Part shown: piece after piece, positions 34,150 through 47,500 of the stretch | How the letters are laid out: each line of letters opens with the position of its first letter | How positions within the stretch are numbered: position 1 is the stretch's first letter | NCBI GenBank assembly: GCA_038501785.1 | Contig: JBAMJR010000180.1 | Location: 5,971,001 to 6,035,000, forward strand | From: Myoxocephalus aenaeus | Lineage: Eukaryota > Chordata > Actinopteri > Perciformes > Cottidae | Length of the DNA stretch: 64,000 nt | Direction: 5' to 3' | Notes under the pieces: model-generated | What the model was told of the DNA's origin: nothing | Seen by the model: the letters and a program-made list of their open reading frames with translations, nothing else | Database searches by the model: none | Position numbers and translations under genes: made by a program

Positions 34150-37100
34150 TCTTCAATTTGGAATATCCTTTTGGCTTTAAAGGCTACATTACAGTGAAGT
34201 TCCCTTATCGTAACCATACCATAGTGTATACCAAACCATACACATCCAACATTAATAGTTTGTCTGGCAACATAGCTGGCATATCTTGTTGGAAAAATGT
34301 AAACACTCCAGAATAGGTAATGCAATTAATTAAACTTATTACAGAAATGAGAGTGAAAAATGGAAACGTGGGAGGCAAAAAGACGAGGTATCAGAAAACT
34401 GACCCGTAATCAACATTTCTTGCTGTCACAGTCGGTTATGACGGAGACACAGTGCATATTCATTTCCACAGACAGTACAGAGAAGTGGTAATATGATACT
34501 GTGGGCAATGTAGTCCAGGCTGTATTCCAAAAACAGATCAATTTCTGGATTTCCGGGCAGAGGGCAAGAGTGCAACATAATTTGGGATGGCCAGACCCAG
34601 GGGGGCCTCTATATTTCTCTCTACAGCTCATCACATCGGAGTTTTAGATTTTTTTTTTAACAGTTTCGCGACTCTCTCGCTTGCTCCCCTCTTGTTTGTT
34701 TTTGATTATATATCTCTGCCAGCATTGAATTGTCCAGCTGTGCTGTCTGAACCTGACTCACAGAGTGAGCATGAAGTCAGGCGAGGGAAAAAGGGTTGGG
34801 GGGAAAAAATAAAAAAGAGCTTATTTATGAGGATGATAAAAGGGAAAAATTGTAAAAGAGAAGAATGATGGCTGAAGAGCCCTCACCCAGAGAGAGAGAG
34901 AGAGAGAGAGAGGGTAGAGAGAAGAGTATGATGGGTAGAATTAGAGTGGGAGGGAAGGGGGAGGGCAGGGACACAGTATTAGTACAATCAGCACAATAAT
35001 CCCTTCTGTTCCAGCCGGGGCCGGCGTAGGATTTTCAAATCAATTTCATTTTCACTCATGATGCTACAGTGGGAGAGCTGAGTGGCTGCCAGTCGGGTCA
35101 TTATCATCTTGTCCCCATTTTGGCTCAGGACGGAGCAGAGGTGAGGGGGGAGGGAGAGGGGGCTTCGTTTTTTCGGTTGATATTTTGCCAACGCTACAAA
35201 GTTTTGCGGGGGCTTTTGGAAACGGCTCTGAGTAATCACAAGTTTTCCAGAGGCTTTCATCTTGGTCAGTGAGATCTGAACAATGGCCCCGCAGAGTCGG
35301 TGTGAAGTCCTTTGACTTTGGCGGATGAACAGAGGCCTGACGCTCTCGTCTGAAGCGCGCAGTCCAATTGACTTCAGTGGGCTTTCTGGGCCTCTTTCAA
35401 AAAGCCTCCCCACCAGATGTGCTTTCAGCCTGTATAGTTTGATGTTTGCGGGTTTTTGTCCTCAAAAAAACATACCGGGACACTTTGAGCTCTTCATTAT
35501 GTGATTTCAATGTGTCGTCGTGAATAACTCAACCAAGGAGTCCAGACCTTAAAAAATGTGTTTCGATTCAACGCAGTGCTTCCTCCCTAAAAGCAATTCC
35601 ACTCCATTTCATCCTTTACCTCGGCTCTTTGTTCGGCGGGGCCAGACTGTCCCTAAGTGCATATTTAAACTACTCAGCAATTTCTCACATACCTATAGGC
35701 GATGGCAGTACAAGTGGAGTGGAAGAGTATTCTTATTGCTCTCGGACCTCGAAAAATGTCAAGAGTGTTACACAGCAGTTGCATCACATTCTCCCTTTCC
35801 GACTAGTGAAGCACCCACGCCTGGTCAGCGGCCCTGAGCTTCAGACTATGACGCCCCGATTAGCCCTCCAGATTAGTTTTGGACCTGGCGGCGACAGCGA
35901 GTCAGTTTCCACCCGTTACATGTTGAGTGGCTTTTCAAAATGAACTTCAATCTTCACAGGAGGTTGGGTTCATTGAAAGACCGAATGTCAATGTTTTGCT
36001 TTTTTGGACTCCTGGAGAAAAGCCCTGAGTTTCTTTAACTCATCCCCCTGCCACTATTTCTCTCTATCTAACACGTCAGTGTCTCATAGTGCCAACGGGG
36101 GGGGGTTTACATTGGAGTTAGTTGAAAACGCGGTGACTCCTTATAAGACACAGAGGGCCACTCTTATTTGCCGAATTGAGAGTTGGCGGTAGCTGCAGTA
36201 TAAAAATATCAGAGTTCCAAAGGGCATGTTTCAAGTAATTTATATCCATACCCTACTGTGCCGTGTGGTATACAGCAACACCTTGTATACCACTGCACTG
36301 TGGGATCACTTCTTGTGTTCACCCAGGATGTCTCATTGGAATGGAGCTGCCATCTTACTGGTGCGCAATCATGATTCATTATAAAATCAGTACAGCTGCT
36401 TAAAAAGCACGAGCGCATCACTTAGACTTCCATTAACCAACCAAGTTTGCAGCAATTTAGCTGTTATCTAAAAACTGAAGAGTACAAAGCAGGAATTTTA
36501 ATTACAACTTGAGAAATGTTACAAGCACACTTTTGCCATCGTGGAGATGAAGGGGGACACATTAATGGAGCGGATGAACCCGGGTTGCGCCGAGTTGAGC
36601 TCGAACTGTGTCAGTCAGTCAGGATGACTTGAAATTAAAGCTGGAACATTTTAGCGGGGATAACTCCTGCCGCTGCGGCTGTAAATCCTGCGCGGCTTTA
36701 AAGCCGATTAGAGGCCCCGCAGTAAGTATCGCCCGGGACGAGCACACACATTGTTTACCGCCCGTCTCCTCCAAGATCAGCAAAGATCAGGCTCGCTGAC
36801 CCACTGACACACACGGCACAAGATGGCGTCACACTGCGATGATGGATGCGCGTTCTCGGAGAAGAGACGATGTCATCACCTGCAGCGCGATCATATAGCG
36901 TGACTGTTTGTGTACGCGTCTCAATTACTGCGCTCGAGAGGTTACGACATCGAACACACGCCGGTCAGCAGATTTTGGTTGCTTTGCTTACAAAGCAGTT
37001 ACTCACAAGTGCCACGTCAGCTAAGGCCGGCTGTGTTTTTGTATTTTATATCCTCGCAAATCATTTGAGCGTTCTACTTTTTCAGGTTTTTGCACCTTCT

Positions 37101-37640
37101 CTGAATGAAGTGATTTGTTCTACTTAAGCCAAAAGAGGACATGATACATGAACCATTGATTCTTGTGTATGGCTTATATATTTGAGTCAATTCAATTCAT
37201 TACTATTTCTTAATTATTTTAGGCTAAAAGGTCTTAAAACGTATGCATATCTCATTAGTTAAACTTATGAAGTGTATCAGTTTTACATGAATACAAAATT
37301 CATGTATCGAGAAATATATTTTGCAAAACAAGACACTTAACAAACTGCCTGCTGTTGTATTGATAATCATTCACCTTCATAAAATAATGCTCTGCATGGT
37401 CAGCTCTTAAATACAGATGCAGGTCTTTCTTGTTTGTTGATTTTCATAATGATATTGCATAATAGAAGTAACGCAGAGAGCTCATTTGCTTATTGACATT
37501 CATATTAGCAGCATATTAGCTCTTGATTAGAAATTATGAAGAACTTATTAATGTATTATTCTGCATGACTATATTCAACAACTACACGGCCTTTAACAAA
37601 TATAAGTTTCCCCTGAATAACCTCTTAATTACTGCTTATT

Positions 37641-37990
37641 GATCAGAATCAGAATCAGAAACCGTTTATTTGCCAGGAATGTTTTCACACAAACGAGGAA
37701 TTTTTTGAGGCGGAAGGTGCATACATTGGACATGGACATGGGACGTAAGACGAGACAAACAACAATCAACAATCAACAATCAACGAAAACAACAGTGCAA
37801 TTGGTATTAAAATATGTGTAAGATAAGCAAGTGCTCAGTCAACAGATACGTTAATGTGAATGTACGTTAAAGTGACATGTGTATTTAAGTTAAAGTGTAT
37901 GTTAAACTGACGAGTGTTTAAGTATGCAGTGTGCAGGAGTGAATGGTAAAGAGAAATAAAAATAAAGAAGAGAAAATTAAAATTAAAATT
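37641..37990 (-). repeat. LINE 3'-end repeat, minus strand (RTE/Rex-like)
   Basis: The start, AGAATCAGAATCAGAAACCG followed by TTTATTTGCCAGGAATG and TTTTCACACAAACGAGGAA, is the reverse complement of a well-known fish LINE 3' terminus. That terminus ends in a short tandem (TGATTC)n tail, seen here at 37643-37660. It continues with a (CAATCAA)n-type array at about 37761-37784 and repeated TTAAAGTG/GTTAAA motifs to about 37930, then (AAAATT)n at about 37975-38000. No protein-coding part is retained. Clade assignment from memory is tentative. Confidence 0.5.
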
Positions 37991-37999
37991 AAAATTAAG

Positions 38000-38529
38000 A
38001 GTTTAAAATTAAAAATTAAAATAGCTGGGGGTGACAGAGACAGTAATATGCTTCGCTCAGTTTAACTTTGTAAGGTGGCAGTGCCACTAGAATAGTCATT
38101 CTCCCTTAATAACACTTAATACATAAAGTCTATTGCTAGTTTACATCCTTGAAAAGTAATGGCGGTGCAGGTCCTGCACCCATGCATTCAGTGGTAGAAG
38201 AACAAAAATCAGTTGGAAAATTCTATTATTAATGGACAAGGTCAGATTTTCATGAAATAGTCTCTTTCTTTTTAAGTTGTAACTCTTTCAGTCGTCGTGC
38301 GCTGTAATGGAATTACAAAGTTTAAAGAAGACAACTTTAGAGCGTATGCGGGTTAATTCGTGTCAAACTGTATGATGGTGATTATGAGCAAGACCTCACT
38401 TTAGAATATGAAACACATTTAGTTCAAAATAATTGAGTCATTTGGACACTTGCAGTCTTGTGTTTTGATGCATAATAATAGACTATATTCATGGGATATT
38501 TATTAACAAAGCACAGAGAAGCATTGACT

Positions 38530-38572
<43 letters not shown>

Positions 38573-41500
38573 AGGTAGAAATCTCCCCACTATCTTTTTA
38601 TAGATAATAGTTGTTTGATGCTATAATAATGCTTTGAAGATCGTATACAGAACCTTTGATAGGTGCTTTGATGAATAATAAAAAGCCAACATCTTACTAA
38701 TATGCATGCTAATACACAACTACTTAATGATGAATGTGTTTTCCTTGTATTTTGTTGTCTTAACATGTTGCAAACAATGCAAATAGCTTTTGTCACAATT
38801 CAGTTATTAGTTTTTAATGTTTTTGTCTGTCACATATTCCTTTAATGCCAAATACATTTTAATGTTATAATAATAATCCTATGATTAGTAGTAGTAGTAG
38901 TAGTATTATATCGTAGTATATAGAAGGTATATGCCTCAAAACCTCAACATCTCCCATTGCTTTGCATTACCAGGCTTTCTCTGATTATATATGATAATAG
39001 GTCTTATCCACAGCAAATGGTTGGTCATAATACAGCATATGATCCTACCATTACAATTAAGCAAAAAAGGGAGCTGAGGGCGTTATTTAAATGTTATGGT
39101 TCCATAACGTGGCGAAGTGGATTGTCAAATGTGTTTTAAATGTATTTTTGAAAGGTCTTTATCTTGAGAATTCACAACACATTTAGTATGGAGAAGAAAA
39201 AAAGTTTGATTAAGATTATTTTTGAAAGTAGAAAAAAAAGGAGCTGAAATATTCTGATATTAGAAGATAACAGGAGTTGTTCTTAGGCTCATTAAGATTA
39301 ATTCCATCCGTGCAAACTACGCCGTAGGCCAATAACAAATGAGGGAGAACAGCCAGGTTCTGGGGATGGCGGCAGCTTCTATTGTCGGGAAAAAAAAAAC
39401 TGTCTGCGGTTGTTACAAACTGCTTATTATGTGCGGTTTGCTATATCTATATATGCGTCTCATGCAGGACACATTTTTCTACTGCTGAGGTTGATACACC
39501 CCTTTTAGATATAGGAGTTTTTTTACATCATAATCCTGCGATGGATCTTAATTGAGAAGCATTTATCATCCAGCCCCGTTGACTTCAGTGGGGTTTCAGC
39601 TGCATACGAATGCTTTGCATCGGTATACTTACCAGTGAAGTGTTGAGTGCACCTCTGGGGAAGCTCTTGGAATTTGTCTTAAAGTGGCTTTAGTGGCAAC
39701 ATGTTTTGATCTGCATTATCCTACTGAGTTTTACTTTCCATTTCAAGAGGAGTGTGAAAAGGCCAAAGTGACAAAGGTGTAGGAGATTAATTAGACTTTC
39801 TCTCTTGAGCATTTGGTATTTGAGAACATGGGGATGACTCTGTGGCCTACTTGCTCTGCCATCCCCTCTGATTTGTGTGGCGTAAATGTGTCAGCTGTAA
39901 AAAAAAAGAAGAAAAGTTGACTTTTTTTTTTATTGAAACAGTGTTGCGTCATTAGGATTAACTTTTCAGAATTTGCATTAACAAGCAGGAAGAGAGAGAA
40001 AGAAATCAGCACTGCTTGTCTCATTTGCCATTCAATTATTCCCATTCAATCAAATGTAATCCTCCACCCAATGGAACCACATTGTTTGCAATTACTGGAA
40101 TCTCACTCTGCATGGTGTACAATTACCTCCAATTATATCGGGGTCCCCATTGAGTAATTCAGCTATTGATTACTGGTCGCCCCCCAATCATAACCCTCCC
40201 TCTACCTTCATGTATCATTGACCCTCAACAAAGCCTCCTTGTCAGCTGCCACCTCCGAGCGTGTAGGAAGCTCGGTCTGACTCAGGAGTGCGTCGCGGGC
40301 TTGACTACAGCAATTCATTAGTACCTGATGTTCAGCACTTACACCACATTAGCTAAAGCGCTGTGGTGCACTCGCATTTAAAAGGCTGTTTGTGTGTAAA
40401 AGCTGTCTCATCACCTGAGGACAATGGCTGGCATTTGCCAGCGTCTGTCTGGGGAAAGAGTAGGAAGCAAATAAAACCTTCATGCCTTTTGCAGAATAAA
40501 TGGAGGGGAGTATGCTTTTTTTGTTGCAAACGTGGGCAAAAATGGAATCTAGTATTACTGCTTTGTTGTATTACAACTCAGTATATTTTACTTTAATCAG
40601 CTTATGTAAATGTGAAAACACACTAGAGTGTACTTGGGTCATTTACCAGCATATTAGGATGGCCTGACAGTATAAAGGAAACACATGGCTTGGACTGGAC
40701 CTACGATTTAGTCAGTATGAAAGTCTGAATTATTCAATAATCTGCACCTCTTTCATAAATTCCCCCCAACCGTTTGATATTTAAAATGTGAAGATATTAT
40801 TGCATCTTACCATAAACTGACATCACAGGCATCGTTGTGTATTAAAAGATTAAAGGCCCTGGCGTAAGTGACATTTTGGGAGTTGGCTGGATAATGTCAG
40901 TTCTGCTGATTAAAAAGCCCAGTTTTCTCCAGGATGTGCAGTAAACTCATTCATGACTGAGCTTCATTGCTAAGTGGGTGCCGCCATGCATTTTAAAAGT
41001 AATTTTGTAGCGTTAAAGTCTATGTGTTCCCATCTTTTAAATGATCCATATTTTTTATTGTTCATGAGTGCCATTAGTGAGTCAGTATGACTGGGCCCAA
41101 AGGACATGCAAAGCTTTCAAAGCCCACGTTTTGACCTGTGTTGTCTGTTTTACGGGCACAATAAGCACCCATATGCCTGAAAAGTTCATTAAAGTTGCGT
41201 TAAGTTTTCAATTTGCTTAATTGCTATAGCCCCCAAAATGCAGGAGTTTGCAGAAATTTGCATTTTATTGCTTTGTCTCACTCTGCCAGAGGACGCCACG
41301 CAATGTGGTATATGCCTGAAGTAAACATTGTACCCAAAGACGGGGAACAGGTGGCCGAGTACAAATACACAGTCCCTTGGAGAGATGGCAGTAACAGCAT
41401 TCTTTGTGTCTTCAAACAGAGAGGAAACAAAGGCAGGAAACCGCTCAGCATATTTAACCGCTGCTTGGTTCAGAGTCTTTGCTCAAAAAAAACAATGTCT

Positions 41501-44500
41501 GTTTTATTTCTTGAGGGCATTTTCATTCAATTTTTCTATCGCTGCAACAGAGGATGCCAACAAAAATGAATCATAAACGAAAGAAAACGATGGCGTTGTG
41601 TGTAATGTGATATGTTTGGCATGTTCAAATATTTAGAGTTTTTCGTGTTGAGGCTTGTATTTAAGTGTGTCATTGCAGCTCCTCAATACACCTCCAGTAC
41701 ACATTTGGATTCGTGTCCATTTTCCCACAAACACATGTCAGAAGTGTACAGTCCCCGGGTTAAACGGATTAGAAACCTCCATGGTTATCCACTCAGCCGT
41801 GGCAGAATGCACCAAATGGGTTGGCAGCCTCTCCATTGACAGCACTACAGACTATGACCATCTTTTCTACCATAGTGTACAATCAAAGAGGATGCATAGT
41901 GCGACCATTCCGCTTTTGGCTTGACTCAAGCAATACTGACATGACACATTAAAACAATATTATTTTGTTTAGACCCAAGGAACTGTGTGAGCGATGCATC
42001 TACTATGTCTCAGTGAACTCACTTTTAGAGCATTTTTTAGTTTTTTGTTGTCCTGCATCTTCACAAAGCATTTTCAATTCTGATTGTATTCATATTTTTT
42101 TTTAGTGCAAAGCTGATTTTGCCCCCCTTGGCTAATTTAGCACACTGATATGCTTTGAAACACGGCCGTGCATTCCCCATTTGAAGATTCCCTTGATCCT
42201 GAACATACATCTCTTTGATAAAACTCCACGGTTTCACATGATTTGACTTCAAAGCTGTAGTTATTCCACGAACCAACCCTCATGTATGGAGATGCAGAGG
42301 GGGGACTCTTTTCCTGTCCTGTAGAGGTCTTCTAAGACGTTTGGTAGAGGCCATTTTTAGCTGTGAGATCTGGTTGGAACATTTTGTTTTCCTACACAAC
42401 CTGTTTGGATCCTCTCGACTGGAGCACTCTGGGGAAGGGTGTTCGGCCAAAAGTTTGAAAAATCTTGAGAAACAATTCTTTCTGGGAAGTTAGCAGCCGA
42501 AAAATAACTCCTTGTGTTTTGTTATGGGGACTTTTTTTGTCCACTTACATGTGTAGTTCTTATATATTCTTAGTGGACTGACTGAACACAATTATGTGAA
42601 TGAATACTCCCAGTAAGTTTGGTTCTACTAATAAGTAAATAAAAGAAGATTGAGCGGTAGAAACAAACCAATAACTGCAGTTATTCAGTTATCAGTATTC
42701 TTTTAGACTGTTTAGACATTTTCACATGAAGATACTGGCAGTAAACAGGTAAACCCAGGCTGCTGCTGAGGATATTGATAATAATGATTCAACAAAGCCA
42801 AACGCAGGCACATTAGCAGGTGTGGATATTGCTCATTTATTCTGAGAGTCCAAACGGAAGTGTTTAGGATACACTTGTAGTTCTGAATGGATATCTCAAC
42901 CATTTGGCAGAGGCAGAAAACTGTGTATAGCACAACAAAAAGGATTTTAATTCTGCAGAAACAAAAGAACCTCTCCCAGTCACTCTATGATTCTAAGTAG
43001 TGGGACAAATCCTTTCTAATTTTATTCCGATGGAGACTGAGGCCTTCGCTCAGACGTCTGTCAAAGCGACACCACAGGAGCAGCATGCTGTTCACTGACT
43101 GTACACAGTGAGCGGAGCGGGTTCCTAACAGCACCTGTCATAGACTTGCATAATTTAATAGTACAGCATGCACATCTCATAATTTTTTGCCCATATACGA
43201 TTTAGGTGAGGGAACTCGGAGCATCGACTTCTCCTTAATTACAGTAGAGGTTATCAATGGCGGCATGAAGACTGTGCAGAGTTCAGGAGTACAGAATGGC
43301 TGCTGTCAGGGAAGTAAAGGAAGGCTCTTCATCCTTTAACCCCTCAATGCCCATTGTGCTTTAGGGCTCAACGCTGCCCGCCTTAGTGGATTAGCCTTCA
43401 AGTGGAGGCATACTGCTCACCATTGGTGATAAACAGGACAATTCTTTAGCAAATGAGACTCAAAATCTGCAATCTTATCCATGCAGCAGAATGTATGAAA
43501 ACATGCAGGATGTATGCATGTATACGTGTTATGTTTGTACAACAACGTTCTCAGCTTTACTGCCTGACTGTCAGCCTTTTTTTTTTCTTCTGCGTCTGGC
43601 CCTGCGGCCCCCCGCTGTGTTCCCAGCATGATGCACATCCCACTTATACTCTTCCTCTGTTCGTGATTCGTCTCGTCCCGGCTGCTGTTTTCTCTTCTCT
43701 AAATGTATTTTGATGTCTCAGTTGTTCAAAATTAAGCTGCCTGTGAAAACCTTGAATCTGGTTTGGACTTGCAAGGGGCAAACTCGGGAAAACTTTGCTT
43801 TTGGATAATTGGACACACCTGAGCATCTCTCAGCGCGTTCGGTCAGTAGTTTAACTAACTCTGCTTCCTCTTTACGCTGCTTTTGCTTCTCATTTCCTCA
43901 AATTGCTTTTTTCCTATCACTTAGGTCTATCTTTTGAATTTCTCTTGGCAAATTGTGTTTGTTTTTGGGGACGAACTGAGCGGCCTCTCTCCAGGAGAGT
44001 ACGGAGGGCCAAGCGATGGACACATGCACCAGCTGCGTCTCTCTCCCCGAGTGAGCAAAGTTCTTTTCCCCCCGGGCGAGCCTCCATTTGCTCTTTTTGT
44101 CCTGGCCTCACACAGTAGCCGTTGTAACCCATTGCACGACATCTGTATCATTTCTTAGACACATTTTAAAGAGCCTCGAAATCGTTAGCAGAGTGGGGCT
44201 TTCCAGAATGATGTCACACAGCAGTGTTTCAAAGAGGGACTTTGACTGATGAAAAGTTGAAGATGCAGGCCCAGAAGTTCCCGGAGCTCCTTTAGCTGTC
44301 TCTCCCGGGACACATTCTGTCATGCATTTACGATAAGCCACCGCAGATGGAAAGTTGAGAGATTTTTTTCCAAGCCAAGACACTGAAGAAAGGCCTCAGA
44401 AAAAGGCTGGAGAATAATGGAGACATCACACTGGTTACCCTCGGGACATGTGGTCGACCTACCCACAACCCCTCTCTGTTCTCCGCTGCCTCTCTGGCAG

Positions 44501-47500
44501 GTCGAAACCCGGTTGTACTTTCCAGGATTTTTAACCCTGTGTGTTAAAGCAAAGACCAAGAAGATGCTGGCTTTTGGCGATGATCACGACCACAGCAGTG
44601 GGGAAGACGATGTTGAAATGAACGAGCAAATGGACGAGTAGGAGGACTAGTGGTGTTGCTAATAAACGGCCAGCCGAGAGAATATTCACATTTGAATTAT
44701 GCTAATGAGCTTTTCCCATTATCATTAGCAGTGGGAAGCTGTCATTAGTGTCATTTTTGATTAAATGCGCTGTATTTACATCATTTATTTTAGTGCTCAC
44801 CTAGACTAACTGAAAGCCTCTCTTGCCACCATTCATCACACGAGGATTTACAAAGAAATATATCTCAGCCACAAGGTACAAATGCATGCAAAAACAAATT
44901 GCAGTTTAGGGGTGTCATCCAAAAATCCAGATATTAACCACAGGGAATTATGTATTTATTACCAATGAATTTACCCGTGAATCATTTTGGAGCACAAAAA
45001 AACACCGTGGGAGGTGTGTTGAGTGTTGAAGCCACAATTATTTATTTATTTTTAGATGGCTTCTCAGTGCATTTAGATGGATATTAGTGCAGTTGCTCTC
45101 TTGCCTGGGGTCAATGCCTATTGCGAGAGTAACACGGAGTGTAATTACTTTCTCTAAAGTTTCACATCCAGAGCTGCTGTAGAGCTACAAGTCAGCACTA
45201 TTCTACCAAGCCGGGTACAAGTGAAAAGGAAGGAACACCTTATGTGGCCTTGTCCCCACAGCCTCTGTTCTCTGAGTGCGATACGTTCAATCAGAAATGT
45301 TCCGTTATTCACCGAATGTTGACCTTTTTCCAACACGGCGTCTGTCACTGTGTTCAAGTTTCGTGGAAACCGTTTGATTTTGAGCCGAAGGATCTGTGAA
45401 CCCCGACGATTCCTTTCTTCATGTCGCAACTCCGGGTTGTTTTGATTATGTAAGAGCTTGTACCACGGAGTTAAAATGTGCCCCCACAATACTTTACTGA
45501 CTGTAAGACTGAAATAGCACAGCCGGAGAGTGTTATCATTAAGTGCGATGCTTGCCATAACCCAATAGCTCCTCATGTATTTATTTTTTTCCCCATCCAT
45601 AGTTTGAGCAAACTCCTTTATCTGAGGGAAGTCTATTGATTCCATGAGTGTGGAAGCAGTTTGACACGGTGCAGGATCTACAGCTCCATCCCGCCTGACT
45701 CATCTCTGATTCAGAGCCGCTTAATCCAGCATATGGAGCGCAGTGAGGGGAGTGATACATGTTGTGTTTGTATGCTGTGAGAAGAAACAGAGGGAGAGAT
45801 CACAGGATACAATAAAGCAAGACACACTATCGCAGCCGAGACAAAAGAGGCAGAACCTGAGGGACGTGTTTGCGAGTGCACGGCTGCTGCTGACGGTATA
45901 CCGTCGACTAGGAGGTGTGCGTGCAGCTGGATGTCAGCGACGGCGTGTTTCCCAAGCTGATGTTAGCAGAACATTTTGACAGATCAAATACGTGTGCATC
46001 TTCAAGCACACGTGTTGCATATTCATATGTTTGGTGTGCGTTTGGGCTTATGTCCGAAACGTTGAAACGCAAAAAAAAAAATCCCATTAGCGAGCAGAGG
46101 CTCAATTAATGCAGCGGCACAGCCGATGACAACATTCGCCAGGTGGAGAAATGGAGACGCCCCTCACCCGCCTTCCTTTTTTTTCTTCTTTTTTTCCCCC
46201 CCCCACAACATAATGTATAAACTTAACCTTTGTTCCACCTCATTACGGAAAACAAAGTGACATGATGCCAGCTTTGTCTATGACACACACAAGCTGGCAC
46301 TTGAAAGGAAATCAGCCTGGTATGATTTGGCAAAGACAGAGCGATGAGAGGCGGCTTGAGGAGCGACGCGAGGAGGGGGAGAGAAGAAAGAGATTGATCA
46401 CTGAGTGGGTGGAAATGTCAGCGTGCTGCAGGCAGTGCATTTTCCACATGTGGAAGCTGCCATTTGTGCTCGTTTTCACACTTCTGTCTAATGTTCCCTC
46501 AGACTGCACCTCACAAAGCCCCCTTGTGTGTCTCTCGCTCTCTCCTCTGCTTCTTGATATGCCTCACAGCATGTGGTATGTAATCTTCCTATGAAAACTT
46601 ATTTGACCTTTACTATTTCCTTCATGAGAAAAAGATCTGCAGTAAATCTTTTTTCCATAATGCTTTTGCATACTCCTTCTTACTAGTACATTTCTCATTT
46701 CTCGTCCCTTCCCTTCCACCCCCGCCATCATTGTCCCTGCGTTACACTCCATCCTCTTCTTGTTTCTCTTCTGCTCCTCTCCAATTTTCTCCTCTCTGCC
46801 TCCTCCAGAGGAAGCCAGCGCGTCTCCTTAATTGTCTGGTTTTGTCAAACTCCCACATCCACTCTTCAAGGACGGGGCTCGAAAAAGAAATATGTGTGTG
46901 AAAATGACTTAGTGTGTTTATTGTTGTTTCCCGACGTGTGTGAGAGTGTGTGTATGTGTGTGCGATTATGTTTGTGTGAGCTCACAGCATATTACTTTGC
47001 TTTACCCCCTCATCTAAGCCTTCCGCCAGGCGCGTTTGCTCGCCCACCCAGGAAAGCCAGGATTTGCAGAGAGGTCCATAATTATAATCAATCATATGGC
47101 AAAGCCACTTCTGAGACATGCAGGAGTTTCAGCCTCCAATGCCCCATTGCTGAGCAGCATGAGCCCGCCAATTAGGACCCCTCAGCTCAGCAATACACAC
47201 TCTTTTTTTTTTGGCCAACAACTGCTCAACATGTACACATATTCAGCATGCAGCTAACGCCACCCTCTTTTCGCGTGCGGGAAAACATGCATTCACATAG
47301 AAAAGCTTTGATCATATGTGTGCCGTGTGTTACAATTTTTTTTTTTACATGGCGTCCATCAAAATGCATCTGAATAGGTGTTTGCGGTACTGTTTCATGT
47401 TTTGGCAGTGCGACATCTTATAATCATATTTCCAACAGAGCTTCATATGCACTTCAGTGCCAGTTTTGCCACCTTTCATAGTAAAATAATACAATCTTTC

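Larger units (their letters stand above)
29925..37640 (+). other. lsamp: lsamp intron 1, proximal part
   Basis: Intron sequence following the donor at 29925. It contains (CAG)7 at 29967-29987, (GA)n at about 30525-30544, (CA)n at 31186-31238, (AT)n at 34088-34147 and (GA)n at about 34890-34913. No exon matching the rest of Ig domain 1 (expected WLNRS- and YTCSV-like motifs) appears on the + strand. Less repetitive stretches such as 35240-35420 could be conserved regulatory DNA but this cannot be tested here. Confidence 0.7.

Noticed and set aside
41213..41576. Overlapping 118- and 82-codon + strand frames as a possible exon
   Set aside because: No Ig-domain motifs (W after the first cysteine, YxC before the second) and no clear acceptor, so not lsamp exon 2.
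45154..45645. 163-codon minus-strand open frame in lsamp intron 1
   Set aside because: One of the longest non-transposon frames, but with no recognisable domain and no promoter or splice context. It is compatible with chance in 64 kb.
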